The translations under genes were made by a program, and so were the position numbers. From contig JASMLX010000009.1 of assembly GCA_030748495.1 (NCBI GenBank), positions 1 through 64,000 of the forward strand: a stretch of 64,000 nucleotides of DNA. Direction: 5' to 3'. Under the pieces are notes generated by a model. The model did not search any database. It was not told where the DNA came from and saw only the letters and a program-made list of their open reading frames with translations. The DNA is from Candidatus Poribacteria bacterium (lineage in GTDB: Bacteria; Poribacteria; WGA-4E; UBA9662). Positions 37,150 to 46,920 of the stretch are shown in pieces (positions within the stretch are counted from its first letter, which is position 1; every line of letters begins with the position of its first letter).

Positions 37150-38403
37150 CTAACGTCGGTAGTTTCCTCTGATCCGCTTGTAGTAAAGTATATCCTCAAC
37201 TTGATCGGAAATCGGTGGTGATGCCGACGAGCGTCGGCCGGTGCCATCTGTGTTATGAGCTTTGACGGCCGGGGCGGCCAGTAGTCGTTCCAAAACTGGA
37301 CGGAAAACGAAAATTTGTTCAACGTGCTGGTCCCGGATGTCAAACTCGATTCCACGTGTCCAGTACCAATGTTCCAAGTTATCCCGAATATCTTCCACCG
37401 GACCAAACTCTTCCTCAACACTAACCAGAGGGCTATTGACACCGTTACCCGCTCCAGTTTTAGCTGTATTGGGAGCTTGGATAAAAGCGGCGACAACCGT
37501 TTTTTCCTCTCCGTCAATAAAGCCGGAAACCCCTAGATCGGGGTTCCAGAAAGCGAAGAAGATCAGGTCATCCACCTGCTCGAAAATACTGGGTTGTCCA
37601 TAGGTCTGCTGCGTTTTCTGAAAAGGGTCACCAAGTGTAATGGCATCGGCTTTCTGTCCCGGTGCAATCGTTGAGGCCCGCACAATTGTCACCGTCTTTG
37701 AAGATTGTACTGGTGGGTTGATCTGGTCCGAAACCGTTACTTGAATCGTTACTTGACCTAGTTCTGTTGGAACTTCCCAATCGATTTTAGCCTTGGAGGC
37801 TCCCGAAATCGTCTCGCCATCAACCGCCCAGGCATAAGTCAGTGTATCATTATCAGGATCTGTTGCAACGACGAATAACTTAACAACCTCCGTGGCGACG
37901 ATATTTTGAGGGAGTACCAGATCTGTAATTTCAGGCGGAACATTAGGAGCTTTGACTTGAATCTGCTTAGTTCGAGCAATAGGCGCAGAAACGCCGTCAC
38001 TTATGTAGACTGTTACTGTAAAAGGGCCCGCCTTGTCAGGAGCCGTCCAAGAAACAGTTCGAGAAACTGCATTCTCCATCTGGCCACCAGTCGCTGACCA
38101 AGCGTAGGTCAGTGGATCACCTTCCGGATCGCGAGCGATGATGTGTAGGTCTGCTTTAGCCCCAACCGAAACCTCAGTCGGCGCAATAAACCGATCTATC
38201 ACTGGTTGATTATTGGCTTCCTCTTGACTACAACCAAGATAGAAACTCAGGCAACAGAGTAGCAATGCCAATAAATATTTGTTGAACCAGGAATAGTATC
38301 TATATAGTGAAAATATAACCCAGCCGAAGGCTGACCACCTTCTACTCAGTGTACTCAGACATAATTGAGTTGAGGGTTGAGAAGAAGTCGCTTTACTATC
38401 CAC
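37150..38403 (-). CDS. Lipoprotein with two PKD/Ig-like domains and an unknown C-terminal domain
   Basis: Envelope protein of up to 417 residues. A signal segment (KYLLALLLCCLSFYLGC) ends in lipobox LGC with Cys at about residue 58; no ATG stands before it, and the frame opens with GTG at 38403. Two Ig/PKD-like repeats follow (DPEGDPLTYAWSATGG and DPDNDTLTYAWAVDGE, about 75-155 and 160-245). The last 170 residues begin TLGDPFQKTQQTYGQPS, contain FWNPDLGVSGFIDGEE and are not recognised, though the opening resembles SmpA-like envelope modules. It stands between comEA and rdgB, not clearly in an operon with either. Confidence 0.75.
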   Translation of the reverse strand: MDSKATSSQPSTQLCLSTLSRRWSAFGWVIFSLYRYYSWFNKYLLALLLCCLSFYLGCSQEEANNQPVIDRFIAPTEVSVGAKADLHIIARDPEGDPLTYAWSATGGQMENAVSRTVSWTAPDKAGPFTVTVYISDGVSAPIARTKQIQVKAPNVPPEITDLVLPQNIVATEVVKLFVVATDPDNDTLTYAWAVDGETISGASKAKIDWEVPTELGQVTIQVTVSDQINPPVQSSKTVTIVRASTIAPGQKADAITLGDPFQKTQQTYGQPSIFEQVDDLIFFAFWNPDLGVSGFIDGEEKTVVAAFIQAPNTAKTGAGNGVNSPLVSVEEEFGPVEDIRDNLEHWYWTRGIEFDIRDQHVEQIFVFRPVLERLLAAPAVKAHNTDGTGRRSSASPPISDQVEDILYYKRIRGNYRR

Positions 38404-38425
38404 TACCGGGTACCGCTTGTCTATG

Positions 38426-39019
38426 CTAAATCCAATTTTGAACCACTTTGACAGCTAGCGCTAATGCTCGCCGCCGATGACTAATCCGATTTTTAACAGT
38501 TACACCTAGTTGGGCAAAGGTTTGTTGATATTCATCCGGAACAAAGACAGGATCGTAACCAAAGCCTTGATCACCCTTTGGTTGACGAGCGATTTTCCCT
38601 TGGCAGATCCCCTCCACCACTTCGATTTTTCCCTCTTTGTCAGCCATGGCGATGGCACATTGAAAACGCGCTGCCCGCTGGGAATAGGGAATGTCTTTTA
38701 GTTCATGGAGCAGCTTTTGATTTCGTGCCTCATCAGTTGCATTCTCACCCGCATATCGAGCTGAGTGTACTCCAGGGGCTCCATCTAGGGCATCGACTAC
38801 TAACCCTGAATCATCAGCTAAGGCCAATTGTTGAGTAGTTTTTGCCACGGACACCGCTTTGATGATTGCATTGCCGGCAAAGGTTTGGCAGTCTTCAATC
38901 AGTTCCAAATCGGAAGATGCAGAGATGGCATCCATGCCGGCAACTTCAAACTGGTGCCCCAAAATGCTTCGAATTTCCTCGATCTTTTTTGGGTTACGCG
39001 TCGCTAGAATTAATTTCAT
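38426..39019 (-). CDS. rdgB: Non-canonical purine NTP pyrophosphatase (RdgB/HAM1)
   Basis: House-cleaning enzyme that hydrolyses ITP, dITP and XTP. It is 197 residues with the family motifs at both ends: [12 protein letters not shown] (4-15), [14 protein letters not shown] (about 65-78), [12 protein letters not shown], and the GFGYDPVF(V)P and SHRRRAL segments near the C-terminus. Its start overlaps the end of rph by 26 bases, the common rph-rdgB arrangement, so the two are co-translated. Confidence 0.95.
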   Translation of the reverse strand: MKLILATRNPKKIEEIRSILGHQFEVAGMDAISASSDLELIEDCQTFAGNAIIKAVSVAKTTQQLALADDSGLVVDALDGAPGVHSARYAGENATDEARNQKLLHELKDIPYSQRAARFQCAIAMADKEGKIEVVEGICQGKIARQPKGDQGFGYDPVFVPDEYQQTFAQLGVTVKNRISHRRRALALAVKVVQNWI

Positions 39020-39752
39020 CTAATTTGCCAATGATAAGCTGATTCTGCAAACGAACCAGATTTTGAACACCTTTTTCTCCGAGTTCTAACAGTTGGTCTA
39101 GTTCCTTTCTGGAAAATGGCTCTTCCTCTGCCGTCCCTTGAACTTCCACAAATTTACCTTTACCGGTCATTACGATATTCATATCGACGTCAGCGGTTGA
39201 ATCTTCCTGATAACACAGGTCGAGCATTGATGCTCCATTGATAACTCCAACACTGGTAGCCGCGATATTATCAATAATGGGCAACTCTTTAATCCACCTT
39301 CGGTCGAGTAACCATTGGCAGGCGTCCCACAGGGCAATAAAGGCACCAGTAATAGATGCTGTCCGTGTACCTCCATCGGCCTGAATCACATCGCAATCGA
39401 TCCAGATGGTCCTTTCACCAAGTGACCCGAGATCTGTAATCGCTCTTAGACTTCGACCAATCAATCGTTGAATCTCTTGCGTCCTGCCACCAACTCGACC
39501 CGTGGTGACTTCTCGCCGCATTCGCTCGGATGTTGAACGGGGAAGCATCGAATATTCAGCTGTCACCCAACCCTGATTTCGTATATTTTGCTCTTTCATA
39601 AAACGGGGTTGGCTATTTTCGATCGAGGCGGTACAGATTACCTTAGTTTCACCAACAGTAATTAGAACAGATCCCTCTGGATGGGTGATGTAGTTGCGTT
39701 TGATCCTTACCGTACGCATCTGATCCGGTTTTCTACCGTCAATTCGTGCCAT
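38994..39752 (-). CDS. rph: Ribonuclease PH
   Basis: Phosphate-dependent 3'-exoribonuclease that trims tRNA 3' ends. 252 residues from ATG 39752 (a TTG two codons earlier is also in frame). Family segments: [13 protein letters not shown] at the start, [46 protein letters not shown] (phosphate-site Arg) and [19 protein letters not shown]. It is the first gene of the rph-rdgB pair. Confidence 0.95.
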   Translation of the reverse strand: MARIDGRKPDQMRTVRIKRNYITHPEGSVLITVGETKVICTASIENSQPRFMKEQNIRNQGWVTAEYSMLPRSTSERMRREVTTGRVGGRTQEIQRLIGRSLRAITDLGSLGERTIWIDCDVIQADGGTRTASITGAFIALWDACQWLLDRRWIKELPIIDNIAATSVGVINGASMLDLCYQEDSTADVDMNIVMTGKGKFVEVQGTAEEEPFSRKELDQLLELGEKGVQNLVRLQNQLIIGKLDEINSSDA

Positions 39753-39921
39753 GGTCAAGCTTACTTACCAGTGTACACCGTACACCGGTTCCTTTAGGGT
39801 TTTAACGTTTGCTAATTTGCTGTTGATTAAGATAAAGATCAGCAATTAGTAGCCAGTGTTTTGGGAAATGAATTAACCGACAGTTGGTTATATCCTTCGC
39901 TCTGTTTGTATCGTCGATCAA

Positions 39922-41187
39922 TTACTCAAGGAAGGTGGTAAAATTTTCGCTTAATAGGGCCGCAACGTCACGTTCAATCTCTAACCGGGTTAGTTCCCAA
40001 CCTGAGTTAATCAGATCTTTGTATTTCTCAGTTAAAACGCTACTAATAATTTGCCGGGAATGGGTCCATTTATAAATGAGTTGGTCCATAATTCGAGCAT
40101 CTGAGTGTTGAGGAATTATACTCAGACCAAGCAACTCAAGCCGCTCCTGCGTTATTTCCTGAATGATGCTAGGATTATTGACAAACCACCAGCAGCCAAA
40201 GATCATCAAATTGGGAAATTTTCTGGCCAGGACACATAGTTCATGTTGATTTTCACGCGATAGTACCGTAGTTAGGAATTTATTATCCGGATTTTCCCTT
40301 AACAGGTTTTCCAAGCAGGTCAAATCCACCTTGCCAACGCCATCGCCAGCTAAGCGGAGTTGAGGGTTGACCGCACGCGTTACGCCAATCATCAGGGCCC
40401 ACGGAAGATTATATTGGCGAGAAATCGGTAATATGCATTCTTGGATCATTTGACCTCGAATAGAGTCTTCTGGGTAGCGGAAGGTAGGAGGTAAAGAGAC
40501 CGCCATATATTTGGGCTGTATCCGCTCAATCCAATCTGACAAAAATCGGCGCACTTGACGGCTTGCCTGTTTTGAAAGGGCCAAAGTACCATCAACATCA
40601 TAACCCAGTGTCTGGAGCGTTTCAATTCCCGTATTACCGTAGTCGTTTAACAGAGGATCAATTCGCAAAGCCGCTAAAAAACGGTCATCGTCAGCCTGAT
40701 AGGTCTCCCAAACCTCTCGTTCAACAGGATCAAATGGATCATTCGTCATGACCACCGATTTGACATTAGCTAATCGAAAAGCTTGATTTACAAAATCGTC
40801 TACTGACAAGTCGGTAAAATAGTCACGGTAGCCTTGCAGATTGCGTGAAGACAGATCTAAGCCTAGCATTTTTAAGGTGGTGATGACACCGCGACAAGCC
40901 TCGCTGAGGGGAGAATTATTGATGAATAACGTCTGCCAGATTAGATCTGCTTGTCCTGATTTTGGCGTCGACCAAAACTGATCGTAGGTGACTGAAGACC
41001 TACGAAATGTCTCTGCAATTAGGTAATGATAGGTTAATAACTCGTCAATTCCCCAGAGGAGTAATTTGCCAAATGCCGGTGCAAAAAGGTGGGTATGAAT
41101 GTCGATAATCTCTTGTGACTGGACAACATCATCGACGATTTGCGGTAGAGACTCTATAGGTAACATCTCTACTTTTTGAATTGTCAT
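39922..41187 (-). CDS. Uronate-isomerase-like amidohydrolase
   Basis: Amidohydrolase-superfamily protein resembling glucuronate isomerase (UxaC), which interconverts uronates and ketouronates. The metal motif IIDIHTHLFAPAF near residue 29, the WGIDELLTYHYL segment, FGCWWFVNNPSI and the QHSDAR Asp motif follow UxaC order. At about 421 residues it is a little shorter than UxaC (about 470). I take ATG 41187; the frame extends to 41226 with TTG/GTG options but no ribosome site. No uronate operon genes are near, so it may act on another sugar acid or sugar derivative. Confidence 0.75.
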   Translation of the reverse strand: MTIQKVEMLPIESLPQIVDDVVQSQEIIDIHTHLFAPAFGKLLLWGIDELLTYHYLIAETFRRSSVTYDQFWSTPKSGQADLIWQTLFINNSPLSEACRGVITTLKMLGLDLSSRNLQGYRDYFTDLSVDDFVNQAFRLANVKSVVMTNDPFDPVEREVWETYQADDDRFLAALRIDPLLNDYGNTGIETLQTLGYDVDGTLALSKQASRQVRRFLSDWIERIQPKYMAVSLPPTFRYPEDSIRGQMIQECILPISRQYNLPWALMIGVTRAVNPQLRLAGDGVGKVDLTCLENLLRENPDNKFLTTVLSRENQHELCVLARKFPNLMIFGCWWFVNNPSIIQEITQERLELLGLSIIPQHSDARIMDQLIYKWTHSRQIISSVLTEKYKDLINSGWELTRLEIERDVAALLSENFTTFLE

Positions 41188-41307
41188 CTGTTGATCTCGT
41201 TGACTCGAGTTCAGTAACACGGTCAAAAAGGTCAGAGATCCCTATCCCGCGGATAATTCCGAGGACGTAGATACTCTTAAGTTATGAATTATGAAGAGCT
41301 ACCTGCA

Positions 41308-42621
41308 TTATAGCGTGTCAAAATCATCTACGTTACCCAATTCTGGTTTAACCGCTCCCTTATCCACGTCCTCGACCACGGTGGGTGAATTAAGCAACTC
41401 ATCCAAAAACATTCGTAAGCCACTGCTCTCTTGTAAACCTGACCGGAGATTAGCCAGCACACGTCTGGAATCTGCATCTTTGAACCTGGCAACAGCATCA
41501 GCTAACGTCAGTTGGATAGTTGGGTTCTGTTCAGCTTTAAGAGCGCTGATCAACATCTTCTTAGCCTTGTTGCTACCAATTTTACCCAGTGCTGATGCGG
41601 TAATGTCCTTGACGCTGAGGTTGCCCACCTGGTAGGCAGCGACGAGTGGATCTACCGCTTCTCTTCCGATTTGACTGAGTGTAGAGCCTGCTTTAAACCG
41701 GATTCCAGGCTGCTCTTCTTCATCTTGAACGACCTCAATTAGGCCCTGGATAGCTGAAGCCGGTTGAAGTACGCCCAATATCGACAAATAACTTCGCCGA
41801 ATTTCTGGGTTAGGCTCGTTTTCCCGCTGCATATATTTTTTAGCTAAGGTTTCGACCTGTCCATCATTGATTTTCTGTCTCAGATCTGTCGATTTCCCTT
41901 TTTGCGTCTCCAATACCAATTCCTTTAGTGCTGTGGTGGCAGGTTCTCTCAATTCATCCTCTGAACCCTGAATAAGCTCAATCAGCCGGTTAAAACCTTC
42001 CTCGTCGGCTAAACGGCCGAGAGCTTTAACAGCTGCGATTTTAACCCCACTTAATTCTATCGCCCGAAACGTGATTGGCTGTTGGTGCTTAGAAAAATCT
42101 TTAATTGCTTTCTTGTAGTCTTTAATCGAAGTGATGTTTCGCTCATCAATAACGCTGGTGATGGTCTGCCCTGCACGGAGTTCTGCCTGGTCGGCAGGAG
42201 AACCCGGTGTAACCGCACGGATCTGGTCACCTTTGACTTTGAGACCAATCCTATCACCTCGCTGCCGAATCGATATTATTGCCTGTTTGCCGCCGGAAAG
42301 TTTTAGAACCGCTGTATTATCATCTTCCATCGCCCTAGTAACAATACGGTTAAAGTTTCGTCTGGTTTTGAGTGGAATTTCACCCGTAATATGGGAGACC
42401 AGTGATCCGGTTTGGAGCCCAGCTTTCTGAGCCTTTTTTCCGTTTTCGACCTCCTTTACCACTATACCACTAGTTGCCCAACGATTTTCAAGATCACTAT
42501 CCAGTTTCTGAACGGTCATCCCCATTTTTGGGTCTGTATACTGTTGGTCGCTACATCCGAAAAGTCCGAATCCGATCACCGTAAATAAAATTAACGTTGT
42601 CTGTTTCATCTGTTTTCTCAT
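41308..42621 (-). CDS. Lipoprotein with PDZ domains and HEAT repeats
   Basis: A likely 437-residue envelope protein. Lipobox FGLFGC follows a short signal (QTTLILFTVIGFGLFGC). Two PDZ-like modules come next (SGIVVKEVENGKKAQKAGLQ, then QIRAVTPGSPADQAELRAGQ; about 40-200), and HEAT repeats fill the rest (KIAAVKALGRLADEEGFNRL, then AGSTLSQIGREAVDPLV and ALGKIGSNKAKKMLISAL). There is no protease domain, so the PDZ modules act as binders. The start could be ATG 42621 or 42609. The second HEAT lipoprotein gene lies 33 bases upstream on the same strand; the two form an operon with the GNAT gene. Confidence 0.8.
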   Translation of the reverse strand: MRKQMKQTTLILFTVIGFGLFGCSDQQYTDPKMGMTVQKLDSDLENRWATSGIVVKEVENGKKAQKAGLQTGSLVSHITGEIPLKTRRNFNRIVTRAMEDDNTAVLKLSGGKQAIISIRQRGDRIGLKVKGDQIRAVTPGSPADQAELRAGQTITSVIDERNITSIKDYKKAIKDFSKHQQPITFRAIELSGVKIAAVKALGRLADEEGFNRLIELIQGSEDELREPATTALKELVLETQKGKSTDLRQKINDGQVETLAKKYMQRENEPNPEIRRSYLSILGVLQPASAIQGLIEVVQDEEEQPGIRFKAGSTLSQIGREAVDPLVAAYQVGNLSVKDITASALGKIGSNKAKKMLISALKAEQNPTIQLTLADAVARFKDADSRRVLANLRSGLQESSGLRMFLDELLNSPTVVEDVDKGAVKPELGNVDDFDTL

Positions 42622-42654
42622 GGTTATAAAAAGCTCTACTAGCATCTGCGTTTA

Positions 42655-43752
42655 CTACAGATTCACTGTAATTTCGCGACGTACCTCTTCTCGTAAAACT
42701 TCGAGGAGTATACTCTTCACTTGGGTAGCATCTTTTTTGGCTAAAACCTCATTGGTATTAACGATTTCAGCCAGGGCTTCAATCGCGTCCACACGTAAGG
42801 ATGACCCTTTATTTTTGACAATTCCTATCAATTTTTCGACAGCCGCTGAGTCGGCATTTTCAATTCCAATTTGTGCCAATGCTACCACTGCCAGTTGACG
42901 GATCTCTGCAGGTTCCTGGTCACGGACATTGCCGGGACTAAAAACCTGCTGCCAAATTGGTGCGGCCCTACGGGCGTTGATAATCTCTACTAACTCCAAC
43001 ACCGCCTCACTACTTCCGATATCACCCAAAGCTTTTACCGCATTTAGGCGAGTCTCCATTCGCCGTCGGTATTTGAGCAGAGGTTTCAATTCTTTGACGA
43101 TTTGACTTGAATGTTGCGGGTTACTACGTGCGATGGCCGAAAGCACCTGTTGGGCATCATGCCGATCCCGGTTGTCTTTAGATTTCATCGCTTTCCTTAA
43201 GTGGGCTAACAATTTATCTTTATTACCTTTTTCAAAAACCCTGACCAGCGCTTCTTGGGCTGCTTTCTGAAGTTCGTCAGATTGAGTTCGGAGCGTTTCA
43301 AAAACTAGGATTTCCAAATACTTACCCGGTTTTTGTTGATAGGATTTAAAAAGGTATTCCCCTCGAGTCTTAAAACCCGATCGATCCTTTAGCTCGTCAA
43401 AAGACCAGTTGAACTGACTATCGTTATCGTTGAGCCAACTTTCCCAGTCGTCACGGCGGTTAGCTGCATAAAGACCAAACGAATTATAGTATCCTAAAAG
43501 ATAATTGGCTTCAGCATTATTGGGCTCAGTTTTGACAGCCATGAAGAATTGTCGGACGGCTCGTTCTTCTTTCCGCCGTTTATCCGATTTCACGAGTTCT
43601 TTCCCTTTAGACAAGTACTCGTTTTGGCTACTGCATCCGGTTAGCACAAAACTCGCCAATACAATTGCCCCGAGTAGGTGGATATGTAGACGGATAGATC
43701 CAATAAAATTTAATCCCAAAACTACAGCTGATGTTTGATATCGGTGCCTCAT
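42655..43752 (-). CDS. HEAT-repeat lipoprotein
   Basis: Lipoprotein of about 365 residues with start ATG 43752, behind GGAGGCG. A signal segment ends in the lipobox LTGC (LGAIVLASFVLTGCSS). The N-terminal part has TPR-like text (AVRQFFMAVKTEPNNAEANY), and the remainder is HEAT repeats (ETRLNAVKALGDIGSSEAVL and QLAVVALAQIGIENADSAAV). The domain make-up predicts a protein-binding scaffold at the envelope. Only one base separates its ATG from the stop codon of the GNAT gene upstream. It is likely a paralogue of the next gene in its repeat part. Confidence 0.82.
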   Translation of the reverse strand: MRHRYQTSAVVLGLNFIGSIRLHIHLLGAIVLASFVLTGCSSQNEYLSKGKELVKSDKRRKEERAVRQFFMAVKTEPNNAEANYLLGYYNSFGLYAANRRDDWESWLNDNDSQFNWSFDELKDRSGFKTRGEYLFKSYQQKPGKYLEILVFETLRTQSDELQKAAQEALVRVFEKGNKDKLLAHLRKAMKSKDNRDRHDAQQVLSAIARSNPQHSSQIVKELKPLLKYRRRMETRLNAVKALGDIGSSEAVLELVEIINARRAAPIWQQVFSPGNVRDQEPAEIRQLAVVALAQIGIENADSAAVEKLIGIVKNKGSSLRVDAIEALAEIVNTNEVLAKKDATQVKSILLEVLREEVRREITVNL

Positions 43753-43753
43753 A

Positions 43754-44242
43754 TTACGCCTCCTTATCATCTGATTGAACCTCATCATAAGGCCGAGTTT
43801 CTTTTTGTAGAATTACGACAGGATGTAACGTAAAGCCCCATCTCTCGTAGGCTTCAATAATAGCCGTTTCAGATTGAGGAAGTTCTATTTGTAACTGGGA
43901 AAGCCCGTTTTCGTAAGCCACCTTATCTGCCATTTCAATCAATTTACCGGAAATACCGAATACCCGAAATGGTGATGAAACTAGCAGGTCACCTAAATGA
44001 CCAATCGTGCTTTCGCTCGATTTCCGTTCTATACGAATTTGCCCAACGGCATGTCCGCTTGCGTCAGCTACCAACCGTACGACATCTTTACTTTCAGCTT
44101 GTTCTAGATCCGCTGTCAGCGACTGAGTGACCATCTCCAAATCTTGGGCGGGGAAACAGTAGGTTTGTAGATCTTTCGCGTCCTCTATTTTGGCTTGACG
44201 GATTCGCAGCTTTGCTACCACTTCAAATTCTTGGTCTGCCAT
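43754..44242 (-). CDS. GNAT-family N-acetyltransferase
   Basis: Acetyltransferase-like protein of 162 residues. Helix alpha1 region DAKDLQTYCFPAQDLE, strand VGQIRIERKSS and the acetyl-CoA-binding motif A, here LLVSSPFRVFGISGKLIEMA, which lacks the usual Q/RxxGxG/A glycines in full (FGISG). C-terminal AYERWGFTLHPVV is typical. It heads the operon with the two HEAT lipoproteins. What it acetylates cannot be told; the weak motif A may mean loss of activity. Confidence 0.72.
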   Translation of the reverse strand: MADQEFEVVAKLRIRQAKIEDAKDLQTYCFPAQDLEMVTQSLTADLEQAESKDVVRLVADASGHAVGQIRIERKSSESTIGHLGDLLVSSPFRVFGISGKLIEMADKVAYENGLSQLQIELPQSETAIIEAYERWGFTLHPVVILQKETRPYDEVQSDDKEA

Positions 44243-44376
44243 TAGTTCCAGCCCTTTGCTCAGAAGGCGTTGTGTATTGTACTTAGGGGGTTAGGCTAAT
44301 TTTAATGGAAATATGAAAAGTCCGCAAGGTTTTTCGAGCATGCTTAGCTGAAAGTTCGCGCGAGTTGAATGTTAGG

Positions 44377-46764
44377 TTAGGTCTGGATGACAGAATTAGT
44401 GTTCAGGTTCCGATCGTCATTGCTGATCCGAAGTTGCCGCTCTGCATCGACAATGTCGCGATTGATCTTGTCAATGCACCGTCCCAGTTTCTGGATGAAG
44501 GTTTGATGGTCTTCAACAGCACGTCTCATTTGACGCAAAAGGTCGATTACCAGTCGGAAAGATCGAACGAAATCGCCATCTGATAAGTCTGCAAACTCTT
44601 TCAGTGTTTCGAACTCACAACCTTGGCTCCAAGACCACATGGCTGTACTCAAAATTGTTTCCAGGTGAGGAAGTGGGTCTGGTATACCGTACTGATCCTC
44701 GACTATCCGTACACGTTCCAGCAGGTGATTAGCATCTTCTAATAAACAGCGTACTCTCGAATCTCGCATTTTCAGGTAAAAGATCCGATCTTTACGTCGT
44801 TCACAGACGATGGAGATCGCTAAAACATTGATCTCATCTTCACTCAACCCCTCAAATAGACCCGCAAATAGCAACTCCGTAATCTGCATTTCATAGCCGT
44901 TAATTTTGGCTGCAACCTGCCCACGAGCCAATAATTGCTGCTGATCAACATACCCCAATTCTCTCAAAATCTGAAGCCGTAATTGAATCTGCTCTTTTTG
45001 GAAATTTTCAAAACGTTCTCGTTCAACAACCAACCTCTGCAACCGTTTGTCAGCTTGCTGAATTTGCCGATGAAGTTGTTTACAGGATGACTGCATCTCA
45101 CAGCTATGGCATAAGTGAGTCTCAAGACGCTGATTTACCTTACGTCGTTCTTTGCCGATCTGGGCCAGTTTTTTCCGACGAATACCTTGATATTTTCGAC
45201 CCCGCTCTCGACGGCGGATTTCTCTCTCTCGATTCTTAAGAAATTGGTATTGTTCACCAGTCCATTCTACGGTTTTTAAGTAACTTTCGATCTGGCTAGT
45301 TGGATCCAAATCGTGAATACAAGAAGGTTCCTGTAATTTTTCTTGCTGAGTTTGAACTCGCTGATACTTATGATCGATTTGTTGGATTCGCTCCACGTTT
45401 TGGTAGTTGCTCAGGCTTTGAGTACAAACTTCGTAGATCTGCTCCTGATACTTATGATATAAGTTGAGAACGCTACTGTAAGAGAGATTGAACTGGCTCT
45501 CTATGGGTTCAATAGCCCCTAGCGTTGTGGCTCTGATCCGCTCAATATCAGCGAATCGTGGATCGACTTTAGCATAAGTGTAACCGATTTGATCGATTCC
45601 CCGGCGCCCCGCCCGTCCTGCCATTTGGTGGTATTCTTGCGCCTTCAAATAGCGAAAGCTTATGCCATCATACTTCTCCAGGCTGTCAAAAACGGCTGTA
45701 CACGCCGGCATATTAATACCGACAGCGAAAGTTTCAGTAGTAAATAGGAGCTGAATTAATCCAAAAGTGAACAGTCTTTCTACCACCTCTTTTAGGGTGG
45801 GTAGCATTCCTGCATGGTGATAGGCAACACCATTCCGTACTAATTTGCGAAAGGAGACGACATTTGGAGCGTCGTAGATATTAAAACTGCGGCACAGTCG
45901 ATCGAAGTGACCTAGAATTTCGGTCTGTTGGTCGGAATCTAAAAAATTGGTTTCTGAGGCGTAGTGCTGAGCATTGGTCTCACATCGTTTACGACTGAAA
46001 CAGAAGTAGAGACAGGGCAATTGATCCTGTCGATCAATATAATTGATGAGATTACCGGAAGCAATAGTGCCACCCCCCCTCTGCTTGGTAGGTGCTAAAA
46101 TCTTGGCTGGTGTAGGAAGTGTGCTCACTAAAGTCTGGTCATCCACCTGAACCTGCTTCAGGTCATCAATTGAACCAATGCCGTAACCGTCAATATATAA
46201 ATTGTGATGTAATGGTACGGGGCGGGTAGTTTCCTTAACCACCTCGATTGGGATTTCTCGAATGCCTTGCATCCAGCCAGCAAATTGATCGATATTGGAG
46301 ATAGTAGCACTGAGGCAAATAAACTTGATGTGCTGCGGGGCAAAGATTAGGCTCTCTTCCCACACTGTGCCTCGCTCGATATCGTTAATGAAATGAATCT
46401 CGTCAAAAACAACATAGGAGACATCGCCCAAACGAGAGACGTCATCAAAAATGGTGTTGCGGAAAATCTCGGTGGTCATCAAGAGAACAGGGGCAAATTG
46501 GTTGATAACCACGTCTCCAGTTACAATTCCGACTTCCTCTCCGTACTGGGCAAAAAAATCTCGATACTTCTGGTTGCTGAGCGCCTTGATGGGAGCGGTA
46601 TAGATAACGCGTTGCTGGCGTTGAATGCATCTTTCAACCGTATATTCGGCGATGACCGTTTTCCCTGCCCCGGTAGGTGCCGTGACAATCACGGAATGTT
46701 GGCGGTCAATGGCTTGGATTGCCTCTGCCTGAAAGGGGTCGAGGGTGAAACCTTTGTATTGCAT
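44377..46764 (-). CDS. Ski2/Mtr4-like superfamily 2 RNA helicase
   Basis: ATP-dependent RNA helicase of the Ski2/HelY group, 795 residues. Walker A APTGAGKT at 29-36, the DEIH box at 121-124, CLSATISN (motif III), the QMAGRAGRRG motif VI region (about 390), and a DSHCT-type C-terminal part (about 630-790: LFEGLSEDEINVLAIS). Inside, CHSCEMQSSCKQLH (about 550) may bind zinc. Relatives work on RNA processing and decay. The start is fixed by the family N-terminus QYKGFTLDPFQ. A perfect consensus promoter stands so close that transcription should begin at or just before the ATG. Confidence 0.88.
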   Translation of the reverse strand: MQYKGFTLDPFQAEAIQAIDRQHSVIVTAPTGAGKTVIAEYTVERCIQRQQRVIYTAPIKALSNQKYRDFFAQYGEEVGIVTGDVVINQFAPVLLMTTEIFRNTIFDDVSRLGDVSYVVFDEIHFINDIERGTVWEESLIFAPQHIKFICLSATISNIDQFAGWMQGIREIPIEVVKETTRPVPLHHNLYIDGYGIGSIDDLKQVQVDDQTLVSTLPTPAKILAPTKQRGGGTIASGNLINYIDRQDQLPCLYFCFSRKRCETNAQHYASETNFLDSDQQTEILGHFDRLCRSFNIYDAPNVVSFRKLVRNGVAYHHAGMLPTLKEVVERLFTFGLIQLLFTTETFAVGINMPACTAVFDSLEKYDGISFRYLKAQEYHQMAGRAGRRGIDQIGYTYAKVDPRFADIERIRATTLGAIEPIESQFNLSYSSVLNLYHKYQEQIYEVCTQSLSNYQNVERIQQIDHKYQRVQTQQEKLQEPSCIHDLDPTSQIESYLKTVEWTGEQYQFLKNREREIRRRERGRKYQGIRRKKLAQIGKERRKVNQRLETHLCHSCEMQSSCKQLHRQIQQADKRLQRLVVERERFENFQKEQIQLRLQILRELGYVDQQQLLARGQVAAKINGYEMQITELLFAGLFEGLSEDEINVLAISIVCERRKDRIFYLKMRDSRVRCLLEDANHLLERVRIVEDQYGIPDPLPHLETILSTAMWSWSQGCEFETLKEFADLSDGDFVRSFRLVIDLLRQMRRAVEDHQTFIQKLGRCIDKINRDIVDAERQLRISNDDRNLNTNSVIQT

Positions 46765-46773
46765 TCAAAACTG

Positions 46774-46802
46774 ATTATAACTTGCACTATTTTTGTTGTC
46801 AA
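46774..46802 (-). promoter_or_regulatory. Perfect consensus promoter of the Ski2-like helicase gene
   Basis: On the minus strand TTGACA (46802-46797), 17 bases, TATAAT (46779-46774): all twelve positions match sigma-70 consensus. Only nine bases separate the -10 box from the ATG at 46764, so the expected transcription start leaves a leader of about 0-4 bases. Confidence 0.75.
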
Positions 46803-46838
46803 TTTGATCTTATTAATTCAGAATCAGATCAAGTAGAT

Positions 46839-46867
46839 TTGTTTCTTACTGTGAAATCTGTTAAAAT
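46839..46867 (+). promoter_or_regulatory. Candidate promoter of the ABC exporter gene
   Basis: TTGTTT (46839-46844), 17-base spacer, TAAAAT (46862-46867). It lies about 54 bases before the ATG at 46921, divergent from the helicase promoter. Confidence 0.5.
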
Positions 46868-46920
46868 CACTCTCATTCATTTTTCTCTCCTAAAACCGAA
46901 GTAGTGAGGTTTACAATCTC

